Source of the DNA: Paraburkholderia sp.
GTDB lineage: Bacteria; Pseudomonadota; Gammaproteobacteria; Burkholderiales; Burkholderiaceae
Length of the DNA: 64,000 bases
Assembly (NCBI GenBank): GCA_031286755.1
Contig: JAITTX010000306.1
Location: 16,259-80,258 of the forward strand
Reading direction: 5' to 3'
Shown here: positions 18,367 through 28,552 of the stretch, piece after piece
Layout: every line of letters starts with the position of its first letter
Numbering within the stretch: position 1 is the stretch's first letter
Translations under genes and position numbers: made by a program
The notes under the pieces: model-generated
Database searches by the model: none
What the model was told of the DNA's origin: nothing
The model's input: only the letters and a program-made list of their open reading frames with translations

Positions 18367-19561
18367 GCGTGGCTCCCGTCGTCCCGGCAGGCGTCGCGGC
18401 CGGTGTGGAAAAGCGCGCCGGCAAATACGGCGTGGCGTCGATGCGCGCCAGATCCGGCACGCCGAGCATCTGCGCGGCGATCAGCCTGGCGGTGCCCAGC
18501 GCCGTGGTCACGCCCAGGCCCTCGTGTCCCGTGGCGAGCCACGTCGAGCGGTGGCACCCGGCGCCCGCAACCGATTGCGCAGACGATTCCGCAAAATGCG
18601 CGGCTGGCCCGATGAGCGGCTGGCCATCGCGGGTGGCGGGCCGGAAACCCGTCCATGCGCGAATCGCATTGAGCGAGGGCAACTCCGGCAGATACTCGGC
18701 CGCGCGGCGCAGCATGCGCGCGAGAATCGCCGGCTCCACGGCGGAGTCCAGGCTGTCGAACTGGCGCGACGAGCCGATCAGCAATTGCCCCGTGGGGCGC
18801 GGCTGCACGTTGAACGCCACCGAGGTACCAGTGGCGTTGTGCGCGCTCTTGATATAGCCGAGTTCGAGCACCTGATGGCGTATCGTGCCCGGGTAGCGGT
18901 CCGTGATCAGCAGATGCCCTTTCTTTGCCTGCATCGGCAAGCCCGGCAGCAGCTCGGCGCTCTGCAGACCACTGGCGAGCAGCACGGCGCCCGCAGCCAG
19001 CGTCTCGCCATTGGCCAGCACCACGCCCGCGCGATCGAGGCGCGCCACGCGCGTCTGCAGCCGGCACGCAATGCGCCCCTTCACCGGCTGCGCGAGCAGC
19101 CAGGCGGCCACCGCGGGCGCGTAGACCACGGCGTCGTCGGGAATGACCATGCCGCCGCGCAAATCCCGGCGCAAGGCGGGCTCCGCCTCGCGCACCTGTT
19201 GCGCGTCGAGCATCGCGCACGCCACGCCCTGGCTCGCGAGCGCTTGCCGGCGCGTTTGCGCGAGCGCGTACTCTTCGTCGTCGGCGGCCACCCACAGCGT
19301 GCCGCAGCGCACGAACGCCTCGCGCGCGGTGAGGCGCGGCGCGAGTTCGAGCCACAACTCGCGCGACCACGCGGAAAGCGCGAACTCCGCGGGCGTGTCG
19401 TCCATCACCACCAGGTGCCCCATGCCCGCCGCGCTCACCCCGCCGCCCACGCCCGCGCTATCGAGCACAAGCACGTCGGCGCCCTGCCGCGCGAGTTCGT
19501 GCGCACACGCAGCGCCCACGATGCCCGCACCCACCACGATCACATCGGGACTGGCACCCAT
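18359..19561 (-). CDS. FAD-dependent oxidoreductase, DAO family; D-hydroxyproline dehydrogenase catalytic subunit (HcnC-like)
   Basis: MGASPDVIVVGAGIVGAACAHELARQGADVLVLDSAGVGGGVSAAGMGHLVVMDDTPAEFALSAWSRELW. Confidence 0.9.
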   Translation of the reverse strand: MGASPDVIVVGAGIVGAACAHELARQGADVLVLDSAGVGGGVSAAGMGHLVVMDDTPAEFALSAWSRELWLELAPRLTAREAFVRCGTLWVAADDEEYALAQTRRQALASQGVACAMLDAQQVREAEPALRRDLRGGMVIPDDAVVYAPAVAAWLLAQPVKGRIACRLQTRVARLDRAGVVLANGETLAAGAVLLASGLQSAELLPGLPMQAKKGHLLITDRYPGTIRHQVLELGYIKSAHNATGTSVAFNVQPRPTGQLLIGSSRQFDSLDSAVEPAILARMLRRAAEYLPELPSLNAIRAWTGFRPATRDGQPLIGPAAHFAESSAQSVAGAGCHRSTWLATGHEGLGVTTALGTARLIAAQMLGVPDLARIDATPYLPARFSTPAATPAGTTGATHA

Positions 19562-19569
19562 CGGCTTCG

Positions 19570-20520
19570 TCACGCGTGAATGCCCCAGGCGAAGGGATCG
19601 TCGTCGCCGAAGATCAGCCGCGCTTGCGCGCTCACGTGCGCCGTGCCGCGAATGCTCGGGCGCACGTAGCCGGGCGCGAGATCCGCGCCGTGTTCGTAGC
19701 TCGCTTCGAACACGCTGCCCACGATGCTCTCCTGGCGCCACTTCGCGCCCGGCGCGAGCAGGCCGTCGGCGGCAAGGCACGCGATCTTCGCGCTCGTGCC
19801 CGTGCCGCACGGCGAGCGGTCGTAGGCCTTGCCGGGGCACAGCACGAAATTGCGGCTGTCGATGCCGGCCTTGTCCGAATGCGCGAACAGTTCGATATGG
19901 TCGATCGGCGCGCCGCCTTCGCCCGTGATGCCGTTGGCTTCGAGCGCCTGGCGGATGGCCCACGAGGTTTCCGTGAGCGACTCCACGTTGGCGAATTCGA
20001 GCTGCTGGCCATGATCGGAGACGAGGAAGAACCAGTTGCCGCCCCAGGCAATGTCGCCGTGGATGCGGCCGAGGCCGGGCACGTCGAGCGGCACGCCCTG
20101 GCGGTAGCGGTACGCGGGCACGTTGCGCACCGTCACGCTGCGGTCCGCGTGCAGTTCGGCCTCGACCACGCCCACCGGCGTTTCGATGCGGTGCACGCCC
20201 GGCGCGATGCGCCCCAGATGCGCTAGCGAAACGATCAGGCCGATCGTGCCGTGCCCGCACATGCCGAGAAAGCCCACGTTGTTGAAGAAGATCACGCCCG
20301 CCGAGCAAGCCGGATCGTGCGGCTTGCACAACAGCGCGCCAACCATCACGTCCGAGCCGCGCGGCTCGTTGACGATGCCGGCGCGCACGCTGTCGAAGTC
20401 GCGGCGGAAGATTTCGAGCCGCTCTGCGAGCGGGCCGCGGCCGATCTCCGGGCCGCCTTCGGTCACGAGCCGCGTGGGCTCGCCGCCGGTATGGGAGTCG
20501 ATTACGGTGAGGGTTTTCAT
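19570..20520 (-). CDS. 4-hydroxyproline 2-epimerase, proline racemase family
   Basis: [43 protein letters not shown]...[12 protein letters not shown]...[12 protein letters not shown]: both catalytic Cys present. Confidence 0.93.
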   Translation of the reverse strand: MKTLTVIDSHTGGEPTRLVTEGGPEIGRGPLAERLEIFRRDFDSVRAGIVNEPRGSDVMVGALLCKPHDPACSAGVIFFNNVGFLGMCGHGTIGLIVSLAHLGRIAPGVHRIETPVGVVEAELHADRSVTVRNVPAYRYRQGVPLDVPGLGRIHGDIAWGGNWFFLVSDHGQQLEFANVESLTETSWAIRQALEANGITGEGGAPIDHIELFAHSDKAGIDSRNFVLCPGKAYDRSPCGTGTSAKIACLAADGLLAPGAKWRQESIVGSVFEASYEHGADLAPGYVRPSIRGTAHVSAQARLIFGDDDPFAWGIHA

Positions 20521-20633
20521 GCCGGTAATCGTAGGTCTCGCCCGTCTGGCCGTCTTGCTCGAACGGCTCAGCGGCAATGACGATTTCGGCATAGCGCGCG
20601 CCGGGCAGCGCGCGCCGGTTCAGGCCGCGCCGC

Positions 20634-21626
20634 TCAAACGCCGGCGCCGCCCTCGGCGCGGGTGCCACGCACGAACACCTGGCGCAGCCACGCCGGGCCA
20701 TTCACGATCGCGAGCCCCGCGAGCACGAGCGCCGAGCCCGCCAGAAACGCCGCATCGACATGCTCGTGCAGGAGCAGCACGCCCATCGCCACGCCGAACA
20801 GCGGCGTCATGAACGAGAGCACGCCGAGGCGCGCTGCAAAGTAGCGGCGCAGCAGCCAGAACCAGACCAGATAGCTCACGAAGGCCACCACGACGGCCTG
20901 GAACGCGAGGCTCGCGAGCGCGAGCGGCGTGCCGCGAAACGTGGTCTGGCCGGTGGCAAAGGCGAACGGCAACAGCAGGAAGAAGGCGCACGCGAGCTGG
21001 TAGAAAAGCGTCTGCGTAGGAGGCGCCTCGCTCAGGCGGGTGGTGCGCACGATCACCGTGGTCATGCCCCACGCCGCGCCGCCGCACAAGGCCATGAAGT
21101 CGCCGAGCAGCCAGTTGGCGCCCGCCGCGGGGCTGACGCCGCCCACCAGCGCCGGCCCGAGAAACGCCACGGCGATGCCCGCGAACGCGAGGCCGATGCC
21201 GCCCCACTGGAGGCGGGCGAGACGCTCGTCGGGCAGCTTCAGATGCAGGCCGATGGCCGCGAACAGGGGAGCGGTGTAGAGCAGCACGGCCACATGCGAG
21301 GCCTTGGTCCAGCGCAGCCCCTCGGCGACGAACAGGAATTCGAGCGCGAACAGCGCGCCCACCGCGAGCCCGGAGCGCAGCGCGATGCCGGGCAGCCAGC
21401 GCTCGCGCGTGACGAAGCGGTTGAACAGCCAGACGAGCACCGCCGCGCTGCCCGAGCGCACGCTCACCTGCATCATGGGCGCGATGTCGCCGGCCACCGC
21501 CTTGATGGCCACCTGCTGGAAGCCCCAGATCAGGCACAGCGTCACCATGATGGCCATTGCCGCGCCATCCACATGCTTTCTCATTGCCAGCCCACGAATT
21601 TCATTCTTGACCGGCGTAGTATTCAC
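20634..21626 (-). CDS. EamA/DMT-family transporter
   Basis: MVTLCLIWGFQQVAIKAVAGDIAPMMQVSVRSGSAAVLVWLF...ten-TM EamA pattern; start could be 21584. Confidence 0.87.
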   Translation of the reverse strand: MNTTPVKNEIRGLAMRKHVDGAAMAIMVTLCLIWGFQQVAIKAVAGDIAPMMQVSVRSGSAAVLVWLFNRFVTRERWLPGIALRSGLAVGALFALEFLFVAEGLRWTKASHVAVLLYTAPLFAAIGLHLKLPDERLARLQWGGIGLAFAGIAVAFLGPALVGGVSPAAGANWLLGDFMALCGGAAWGMTTVIVRTTRLSEAPPTQTLFYQLACAFFLLLPFAFATGQTTFRGTPLALASLAFQAVVVAFVSYLVWFWLLRRYFAARLGVLSFMTPLFGVAMGVLLLHEHVDAAFLAGSALVLAGLAIVNGPAWLRQVFVRGTRAEGGAGV

Positions 21627-21863
21627 GCGTCAGGATCAAGTCATATAGCGCAAAACTGACAACCGATAGCGGCAGACCGCCAGCGCCGCAATGGCGCGCC
21701 ATCCGGCTCGCGCGCGCCACGGGTCATGTGTGCGCCCCCGCATACATTCGCATAGCAAGACGCGCACGGCTGACTAGAATGTTTGAGTGCAAGCCATGCT
21801 GTAAAGACGGTCGGTTCAGACGCAACATTCGGTGACGTGACGTTTCCATTCCTTATTGGAGGC

Positions 21864-22394
21864 ATGTCCATGACGTGCCTGAACGAAAGGATTGTCGCTG
21901 CGGTATGTCTCCTGCTGAGCGGGTATGCGCTCGCAGACGGCCCTCTTGCAGACGCCCCCGTGGAAATGACGGTTGCCAGCATTGCGCCGCTGCCCGTGGA
22001 GATCGTGGCGCCCATTCCCGGGCCGCAAAGCTATCTGCATCGCTACGAATTCCAGTATCAGGCCGAGCAGCGCGCGCCTTTCGACGCGCTACTGCAGGAC
22101 TTCTATAGCGTGCCGATCACCCACGATTTCCGGCCCGGCGAAGAGAATGCCGCCCCAGCGCCCGGACTGGCGCAGCAGCAACAGCAGCCGTCGGGTCATC
22201 TCCATCTGGGCGCATCCACTGCGCCAGCGCTCACGCTCAGGGAGTTTCCGAACGCCACCTTGACGATAGGCGCGCAGCCCCAGCGGCGGCTGTCGTTGAC
22301 CGTCGACGACTGGGTGTTCTCCGCCACCGCCCGCGTCGCGATCCTGCATTCACGCAGCACGGGCGCGACGGTGACTGTCCGGCGCGGCTTTTGA
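21864..22394 (+). CDS. Hypothetical secreted protein
   Basis: MSMTCLNERIVAAVCLLLSGYALADG signal-peptide-like start after GGAGG; no family recognised. Confidence 0.65.
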   Translation: MSMTCLNERIVAAVCLLLSGYALADGPLADAPVEMTVASIAPLPVEIVAPIPGPQSYLHRYEFQYQAEQRAPFDALLQDFYSVPITHDFRPGEENAAPAPGLAQQQQQPSGHLHLGASTAPALTLREFPNATLTIGAQPQRRLSLTVDDWVFSATARVAILHSRSTGATVTVRRGF

Positions 22395-22409
22395 ACGGAA
22401 CCCCACCGT

Positions 22410-24650
22410 TCAAAAATCAATCTTCGCGTTCAGGCTCACCGTGCGCGGGTCGCCCGGCGCAATGTAGTTGTCGTACTGGAACATCCAGTAGCGGCGGTTC
22501 GTGAGGTTGTCGATGGCCGCGCGCAGCGTCACGTCGTGGCCTCCAATGCGTGTCATATAGTTCGCGCCCACGTTCACGAGCATGTAGCCGCCCGTCTCCA
22601 GGTTGCCGGCGGGACGCACTTCGGTGTTGCCCGTGTACTTCGCGTCGGCGCCCAGACGCAGGCCCGGCACGAACGGCACGTCGTAGCTCACGCGCGCCGC
22701 CGCGACGAACTGCGGCGCGCCCGCCACGCGCTTGCCGTTGTACTGCTGCCCCTTCGCGTACCACGTATCGAGCAGCATGACATCGCCCGCCACCATCCAG
22801 TTGCGGCCGAGACGCACGCTGCCGCCCGCCTCGATGCCCTGATAGATCGAATCGCCGTCCTGCGTGAGCACGTTCTGATCGTTCGCGTAACTCGCGCCGA
22901 GCTCGATGCGGAACAGCGCCGCGTTCGCGCTCCAGCGCGCGTGCTCGCTCTTGATGCCCACCTCGTACTGGCGCGAGCGCAGCGGCCGCAGCACCGACCC
23001 GCCATTCGCATAGATATCCGAAACGATCTGCCCCGGCTCCAGCGACTCCACATAGCTCGCATAGAGCGTGGTTTGCGGTTCGAGCTTGTACATGAGCGCG
23101 AAGGTCGGCGTAAAGACGCCGTTCTGCCCATACGACGCAGTCGTCGCGCCCGATTCCGCAAAGGATTCCTGATCGTAATTCGTGTAGCGCACGCCCGCGA
23201 GCACCGACCAGCGGCTCGTGAGCTCGATGGTGTCGCTCACGAACAGCGACTTCTGGTTGATCTCGCTCGCGCGGTACTTCTGCAGACCGCTGCCCGAGTA
23301 GTAGCGGAACGGATTGGGCTCGTAGAGATTGCCTTCGCCGAGCGTCGTGATGACCGTGCCCGCCGCCGTGCCGTAATCGTTGGTCTGATGCTGGACCGCC
23401 GCGCCGAACACCAGTTGGTGCGTGAGCGGCCCGGTTTTCACCTTGCCTTCGAAGGTGCCCTGCCAGTAGATGTCCTGATGGCCCTCGTCGCCATTCCAGC
23501 GGTTATCGGTGTAATTGCCCGCCTGGTCGAGCAGCGTGAGCGTGCTCTCGTTGCGGTCGCGCGTGGACTTGCTGTAGCTCGCCGAGGTGTTGAACGTCCA
23601 GTCGGGCGAGATCTGGTATTTGACGCCGGCCGTGTAGAGCTGCAGGTTGGTGTTCAGATGCTGGTCGGTGCCGGCGAGCCAGTTGGTGCCGCCGCTGATC
23701 GTCGCGGGCAGGTTCGCGGCCGTGTAGCTGCCGGTGTAGATGGCCGGCGTCTGGCCGCTCGCGCGGCTTTGCTGATAGATCGCGTTGAAGTAGACCTGCA
23801 GGTCGCGCGTGAGCTGCCCGTCGAGCGCGAGCGCCAGCGAATTGCGGTTGATGTCGCCCGCGTTATAGGTCTTGCCCGCTTCGTGCGTGTAGTTGATGCG
23901 CGCGCCGAACATGCCGTCCGGACCGAAGCGGCGGCTCAGGTCCACGTGCTGGGTCAGCACACCATCCATGCGATAGCCGAGGTCGAGGCTCGCGACCGGG
24001 TCCTTGCCCGGCTTCTTCGTCACGTAGTTGACCACGCCGCCCGGCTGCGCGAAGCCATACATGAAGCCGCCGAGCCCCTTGAGCAGCTCCACGCGCTCGA
24101 GATTCTCGTAGGGCATCGTGATGCCGTACGAGATGAACGGATTGCCGTCGATGCGAAAGCCGTTCTGCCAGTCGATGGGCAAACCGCGAATCGTGATGTA
24201 GGTCGCCCATGCGCTATAGGCGTTGCTGTTGTCGGTGACCGAGGCGTCACCGGCGAACACGTCGCCGAGCTTGTTCGCCTGACGGTCTGCCAGGTCCTCG
24301 CCCGTGACCACGGTGGTGGAGAACGGCGTGTCGAGCTGCGAGCGCGTGCCGAGCGCGCCGTTCGAGACCGGCGTTTCCAGATGTAGCGGCGAGTCGCTCT
24401 CGGCGGTGGCGCTCACCTTCACGGCGGGCAGCGCCTGCTCGGCGGCGGACGGGGCGGCGCCATTGGGCGTCACTGCGCCGGGCGTTACGGCGTTCGCGCC
24501 GCTCGTGGACGCCTGCGCGGCGGCACCAGCGCCGGCCGCGGATTGGGCAAAAGCGGACTGGGCCGCTGCGGCAAACGTCAGCCAGGCGGCAATGCGCACC
24601 GGACGGTGGAGCCTGCGCCCCGGACGGCGCGCGATTCGTTGATTGTTCAT
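22410..24650 (-). CDS. TonB-dependent siderophore receptor
   Basis: MNNQRIARRPGRRLHRPVRIAAWLTFAAAAQSAFAQ...LDTPFSTTVVTGEDLADRQANKLGDVFAGDASVTDNSNAYSAWATYITIRGLPIDWQNGFRIDGNPF...C-terminal beta strand ending DF; divergent from siderophore biosynthesis. Confidence 0.93.
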   Translation of the reverse strand: MNNQRIARRPGRRLHRPVRIAAWLTFAAAAQSAFAQSAAGAGAAAQASTSGANAVTPGAVTPNGAAPSAAEQALPAVKVSATAESDSPLHLETPVSNGALGTRSQLDTPFSTTVVTGEDLADRQANKLGDVFAGDASVTDNSNAYSAWATYITIRGLPIDWQNGFRIDGNPFISYGITMPYENLERVELLKGLGGFMYGFAQPGGVVNYVTKKPGKDPVASLDLGYRMDGVLTQHVDLSRRFGPDGMFGARINYTHEAGKTYNAGDINRNSLALALDGQLTRDLQVYFNAIYQQSRASGQTPAIYTGSYTAANLPATISGGTNWLAGTDQHLNTNLQLYTAGVKYQISPDWTFNTSASYSKSTRDRNESTLTLLDQAGNYTDNRWNGDEGHQDIYWQGTFEGKVKTGPLTHQLVFGAAVQHQTNDYGTAAGTVITTLGEGNLYEPNPFRYYSGSGLQKYRASEINQKSLFVSDTIELTSRWSVLAGVRYTNYDQESFAESGATTASYGQNGVFTPTFALMYKLEPQTTLYASYVESLEPGQIVSDIYANGGSVLRPLRSRQYEVGIKSEHARWSANAALFRIELGASYANDQNVLTQDGDSIYQGIEAGGSVRLGRNWMVAGDVMLLDTWYAKGQQYNGKRVAGAPQFVAAARVSYDVPFVPGLRLGADAKYTGNTEVRPAGNLETGGYMLVNVGANYMTRIGGHDVTLRAAIDNLTNRRYWMFQYDNYIAPGDPRTVSLNAKIDF

Positions 24651-24711
24651 ATTGGCCAGAGTTAGGGGCGCCTTCCGCACGGGAACATACGGGAGTGTCA
24701 CCCGGAACACA

Positions 24712-24730
24712 AATACGACTCATTCTCATT
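24712..24730. promoter_or_regulatory. Degenerate Fur-box candidate
   Basis: AATACGACTCATTCTCATT upstream of the receptor; by eye about 9/19 to the classical 19-mer, so weak. Confidence 0.3.
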
Positions 24731-25055
24731 ACATATCGGGCGGCATATTATCAAAGCCTTTTGTCTTTTGAAAGCCTCTGGCAGAAATTCGTCAGGATGC
24801 CCAGTGGGTCGCCGCGTCAATCTCCCCAACGGCCGCAGGGTCTTTCGTATGAAGATTTTTGATTAAAAAGCGCCCGCAGAAGCCTGCTTTGCGCACGCCG
24901 CGCAACACGCGGCCGATCCCCCTCGCGCGCCGGTGCGCTCGGGCTTTGCCGGCCTCATACGCCGATGCGTCCAGATGCGTGCTGGGTCGGCTCAACGATT
25001 CGGCATCCTTACCGTGATGCGTTTTGCCCTTGCCAGGTGCAATCGAGTTTCCTAT

Positions 25056-25085
25056 GATTCGCAAACACGAATCGTTCTCATTTGC
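25056..25085. promoter_or_regulatory. Candidate Fur-like site upstream of the N-hydroxylase (GATTCG-N6-CGAATC followed by GTTCTCATTTGCG)
   Basis: Inverted repeat plus CGTTCTCATTTGC about 100-130 bp upstream of the biosynthetic operon. Confidence 0.35.
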
Positions 25086-25184
25086 GTCGCTATGGCGCAG
25101 ATTTGGCAAACGTTTCCCGTTCCCGGCACCTGCGGGCGCTTCGTGATCCTTCTTTCCGTCTTCGTCCATCGATGAGGTCTCAAC

Positions 25185-26594
25185 ATGGTCTTGCCCGGCT
25201 CCAGTCGAAACGCATTCGTTAGCATGCCTAACACTCAATCGAAGGCCGGCCCGCGGCCCACGCCGGGCTCCGGCGTGCTCGACTTCATCGCCATCGGCCT
25301 CGGGCCGTTCAATCTGAGCCTCGCGTGTCTTGCCGAGCCCATTGGCGATCTGCACGGCCTGTTTCTCGAACGCAACGAGGATTTCGACTGGCATCCCGGC
25401 ATGCTGATCGACGACACCACGCTGCAAAACCCATTCCTTGCGGATCTCGTGAGTCTCGCCGACCCCAAGAGCCAGTTCAGCTTTCTCAACTACTGCAAAC
25501 AGGAGGGCAAGCTCTACGCGTACTACATTCGCGAGCGCTTCTATCTGAGCCGCGCCGAATACAACCGCTACTGCAAGTGGGCGATTGGCCAGCTTTCGAG
25601 CATTGCGTTCGGCTCGCAGGTGGAGCGCGTGGAATACGTGGAGCGCGACGGCGGCCACTATGTGGTTAGCGGACGCCACGTGCGCACCGGAGCGCCGTTC
25701 GTGCACCGCGCGGCGCGCCTCGTGATTGGCGTGGGCTCGGTGCCGCAGTTGCCGCCGTGCTGCGAGGCGGCGCGCGAGCACTGCATCCATAGCGCGCACT
25801 ATGTGGCCCGCAAGCGCGAGTTGCAGGGCAAACGCTCGATTGCCGTGATCGGCAGCGGCCAGAGCGCCGCCGAAATTTTCTACGACCTGCTCAAGGAAAG
25901 CGACGAGCACGACTACTCGCTCACGTGGATCACGCGCTCGCCGCGCTTCTTCCAGATGGAGAACACCAAGCTCACGCTGGAGATGATCTCGCCCGACTAC
26001 ATCGACTACTTCTACAACCTGCCGGATCACGTGCGCGAGGGCATCATCGCGCGGCAGGACAGCCTCTACAAGGGCGTGAACGCCTCGCTCATCAACCAGA
26101 TCTACGACCTGCTCGACGACCGCCGCAGCCGCGGCCGCAACCATGCGCGGCTCATCACCAATTCCGAGCTGACCGGCTGCCATTACGACCGTGCCGGCGA
26201 GCGCTTCCAGTTGCGCTTCGTGCAGCGCGACGAAGGCGTGCAGTATGCGCACGCCACCGACGGCGCGATCTTCGCGACCGGCTACGGCCAGAACGTGCCG
26301 GGCTTCATCGACGGCATTCGCGAACGCATCCGCTGGGACGACAGGGGCCGCTACCGGCTCTCGCGCAACTACGCCATCGACGTGAACGAGCGCGACATCT
26401 TCGTGCAGAACGCCGGGCTCTACAGCCACGGCCTCACCAACCCGGATCTGGGCATGAGTTGCTACCGCAACTCCTGCATCCTGCGCGAGCTGACCGGCGT
26501 GGAGCACTACAAGATCGAGCGGCGCATCGCGCTGCAGGACTTCTCGGTGCCCGATACGGATGCGTTCGTGAAAGCGCCGCTGGAGACGCAATGA
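25185..26594 (+). CDS. Siderophore N-hydroxylase (AlcA/IucD/PvdA family)
   Basis: LDFIAIGLGPFNLSLACLAEPIGDLHGLFLERNEDFDWHPGMLIDDTTLQNPFLADLVSLADPKSQFSFLNYCKQEGKLYAYYIRERFYLSRAEYNRYCKWA...VIGSGQSAAEIFYDLL...ATGY. Confidence 0.94.
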   Translation: MVLPGSSRNAFVSMPNTQSKAGPRPTPGSGVLDFIAIGLGPFNLSLACLAEPIGDLHGLFLERNEDFDWHPGMLIDDTTLQNPFLADLVSLADPKSQFSFLNYCKQEGKLYAYYIRERFYLSRAEYNRYCKWAIGQLSSIAFGSQVERVEYVERDGGHYVVSGRHVRTGAPFVHRAARLVIGVGSVPQLPPCCEAAREHCIHSAHYVARKRELQGKRSIAVIGSGQSAAEIFYDLLKESDEHDYSLTWITRSPRFFQMENTKLTLEMISPDYIDYFYNLPDHVREGIIARQDSLYKGVNASLINQIYDLLDDRRSRGRNHARLITNSELTGCHYDRAGERFQLRFVQRDEGVQYAHATDGAIFATGYGQNVPGFIDGIRERIRWDDRGRYRLSRNYAIDVNERDIFVQNAGLYSHGLTNPDLGMSCYRNSCILRELTGVEHYKIERRIALQDFSVPDTDAFVKAPLETQ

Positions 26595-27880
26595 ATCTGC
26601 GCAACACCATCATTCTGATGACGACCTTCGCCGTCGTCAGCGACGCGATCCTGATCCCGTTCTACCCGCAGTTCTTTGCCGCGCGCTACGGCGTGACGAG
26701 CCCGGTGCACGCGGGCGCCTACGTGGCGTGCATTTCCATCGTCGTGATGCTCACGCTGCCCGTGTGGGCCCGCATCGCGAAGCGTCTGGACGCCATGCAT
26801 CTGCTCGTCTACACGCAATGCGCGGCGGGCGTGCTCTCGATCGCGAGCTACTTCGCGACCACGGTGCCGCTTTTCTGGGTGCTCTCGCTCGCCATGTTCA
26901 TGTGCAAGAGCAGCTATCTGCTGATGTACCCGTACATGATGCGGCTCGAAGCGAAGGAGTCGCACGCGCATACCATCGGCGTGCTTTCCGTGGTGGTGCA
27001 CTTCGGCGCGATTGCGGGCGCCGTGGCGGGCGGCCTCGTGATGCAGGTGTGGGACGCGCATCACTGCATTTTCGCAATGGCCGCCGGCGATTTCGTGCAG
27101 ATGGCGATCTGCATGCGCTTGATCCGGACCCACCGCATCTCGCGGCGCTGCCGCTTCCTGGACGACCAGGCCGATGGCGCGAAGGCACAGGCGGCGCGCC
27201 CCGGGTTGCGCGCACGCCTGCCGATCCTGCGGCTCGCGCTGCTCATGCTCGCGTTCGACTTCTGCGTGTATCTGATCCGGCCGTTCATGTCGTCGTACTG
27301 GCAGCGCGTGAGCGGCTCGTCGAGCGAACTGGCCTCGGGCCTCGTCTTCGCGATTCCCGGCATGGTCGCGCTGGCCGCGCTGCGCATCAACAAGCGCCTC
27401 GCCGGGCACGGCAAGCCGCTGCCGAACCCCATGACGGCGAACCTGCTGCTCTGCACCGCGGGCATGTTGCTGCAGGGCGTGGAGGCGCCGCTCGCGATCG
27501 TCGCGGGCCGGGTCCTGTTCGGCTGGGCGCTGTTCCAGATCGTCGTGAAGCTCGACGTGACGATGTTCGCGCTCAGCACGCCAGCCTCGTATGCCGCCGA
27601 CTACAGCGTCATCAACTTCTTCCAGAACCTGGGCGTGCTGCTCGCTTCGTTCGCGGCTGGCGCGATCGTCGATACCACCGGCCTGCGTGCGCCGTTCTTC
27701 ATCGCTTCGGCGGGCCTCGTGCTCACCGCGTTGCTGGCTGTCTGGCTGCTCGACCGGCCGCGCGCCGCTGCGTCCGCCGAATCCACTGCGTCCGCTGCGT
27801 CCGATGTCGGGCACCCGCCCGCCGCAAGCCCCCTTTCCAGCGACCTCACCGACTCAGGAGTCACCGTCCGTGCGAACTGA
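26591..27880 (+). CDS. MFS transporter, probable siderophore exporter (AlcS-like)
   Basis: MNLRNTIILMTTFAVVSDAILIPFYPQFFAARYGVTSPVHAGAYVACISIVVMLTLPVWARIAKRLDAMHLLVYTQ; ATGA overlap with the N-hydroxylase. Confidence 0.88.
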   Translation: MNLRNTIILMTTFAVVSDAILIPFYPQFFAARYGVTSPVHAGAYVACISIVVMLTLPVWARIAKRLDAMHLLVYTQCAAGVLSIASYFATTVPLFWVLSLAMFMCKSSYLLMYPYMMRLEAKESHAHTIGVLSVVVHFGAIAGAVAGGLVMQVWDAHHCIFAMAAGDFVQMAICMRLIRTHRISRRCRFLDDQADGAKAQAARPGLRARLPILRLALLMLAFDFCVYLIRPFMSSYWQRVSGSSSELASGLVFAIPGMVALAALRINKRLAGHGKPLPNPMTANLLLCTAGMLLQGVEAPLAIVAGRVLFGWALFQIVVKLDVTMFALSTPASYAADYSVINFFQNLGVLLASFAAGAIVDTTGLRAPFFIASAGLVLTALLAVWLLDRPRAAASAESTASAASDVGHPPAASPLSSDLTDSGVTVRAN

Positions 27881-28538
27881 AATCGTTGCCGAAGAAATCG
27901 CGCTGCTTCAGCCGTTGCACCAAGCGCCACATCAAACGCCCCGGCTCGCCGCGAGCCGCGCGCCCGATCCCGTCCGCGCGCACGGTGAGACCCCCGCCGC
28001 CAGCCCGACCGGCTTCGAGATCCGCGCGCTCGACCCGGAGCGCGACGCGCCCACGCTGCACCGCTGGTTCGTCGAGGAACGCGCCGCTTTCTGGAACATG
28101 CGCGACAAGAGCGTGCACGAAGTGGCCGCCTTCTATCGGACCATCGAGGACTCGGGTCACGCGCAAGCCTGGCTCGGTCTGCGGCACGGCGCGAGCGCGT
28201 TCCTCTTCGAGAGCTACGACCCGGCCCGCGACGAAGCCGGCGAGCACTACGCGGTGCGCGAGGGCGACCTCGGCATGCACCTCTTCGTGGGTCCGGCCGC
28301 GCAGCCCGTGCCCGGCTACACGCGTGAGGTGTTCCGCACGCTCATGACGTTCCTGTTCGAGCAACTGAACGCCGAGCGCATCGTCGTGGAGCCCGACGCA
28401 CGCAACACCCGCATTCATGCGCTCAATCGCGCGATGGGTTTCGTCTACGCGAGAGACGTGCCGTTTCGCGAGAAGACCGCTTCGCTCGCGTTCTGCACGC
28501 GAGCCGACTTTTACGCCGCCATTCAACAGGACTTCTAA
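27870..28538 (+). CDS. GNAT-type siderophore acyltransferase (AlcB/IucB family)
   Basis: GTG start; FEIRALDPERDAPTLHRWFVEERAAFWNMRDKSVHEVAAFYRTIEDSGHAQAWLGLRHG...GDLGMHLFVGPAAQPVPGYTREVFRTLMTFLFEQLNAERIVVEPDARNTRIHALNRAMGF. Confidence 0.92.
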   Translation: MRTEIVAEEIALLQPLHQAPHQTPRLAASRAPDPVRAHGETPAASPTGFEIRALDPERDAPTLHRWFVEERAAFWNMRDKSVHEVAAFYRTIEDSGHAQAWLGLRHGASAFLFESYDPARDEAGEHYAVREGDLGMHLFVGPAAQPVPGYTREVFRTLMTFLFEQLNAERIVVEPDARNTRIHALNRAMGFVYARDVPFREKTASLAFCTRADFYAAIQQDF

Positions 28539-28552
28539 AAGGACGCCATACC

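Noticed and set aside
17102-19579. 825-aa plus-strand ORF
   Set aside because: Lies antisense to the intact hydroxyproline dehydrogenase genes; Arg/His/Ala-rich with no domain pattern. GC-driven artefact.
22536-24386. 616-aa plus-strand ORF
   Set aside because: Antisense to the TonB receptor; no recognisable motifs.
24651-25184. Strong Fur boxes in the siderophore intergenic region
   Set aside because: Only degenerate matches by eye (about 9/19); listed as low-confidence features rather than a claim. A matrix scan would decide.
24792-26591. 599-aa minus-strand ORF and 29141..30721 minus (526 aa), 31188..32885 minus (565 aa)
   Set aside because: Antisense to well-supported siderophore genes; composition typical of third-position GC shadow ORFs.
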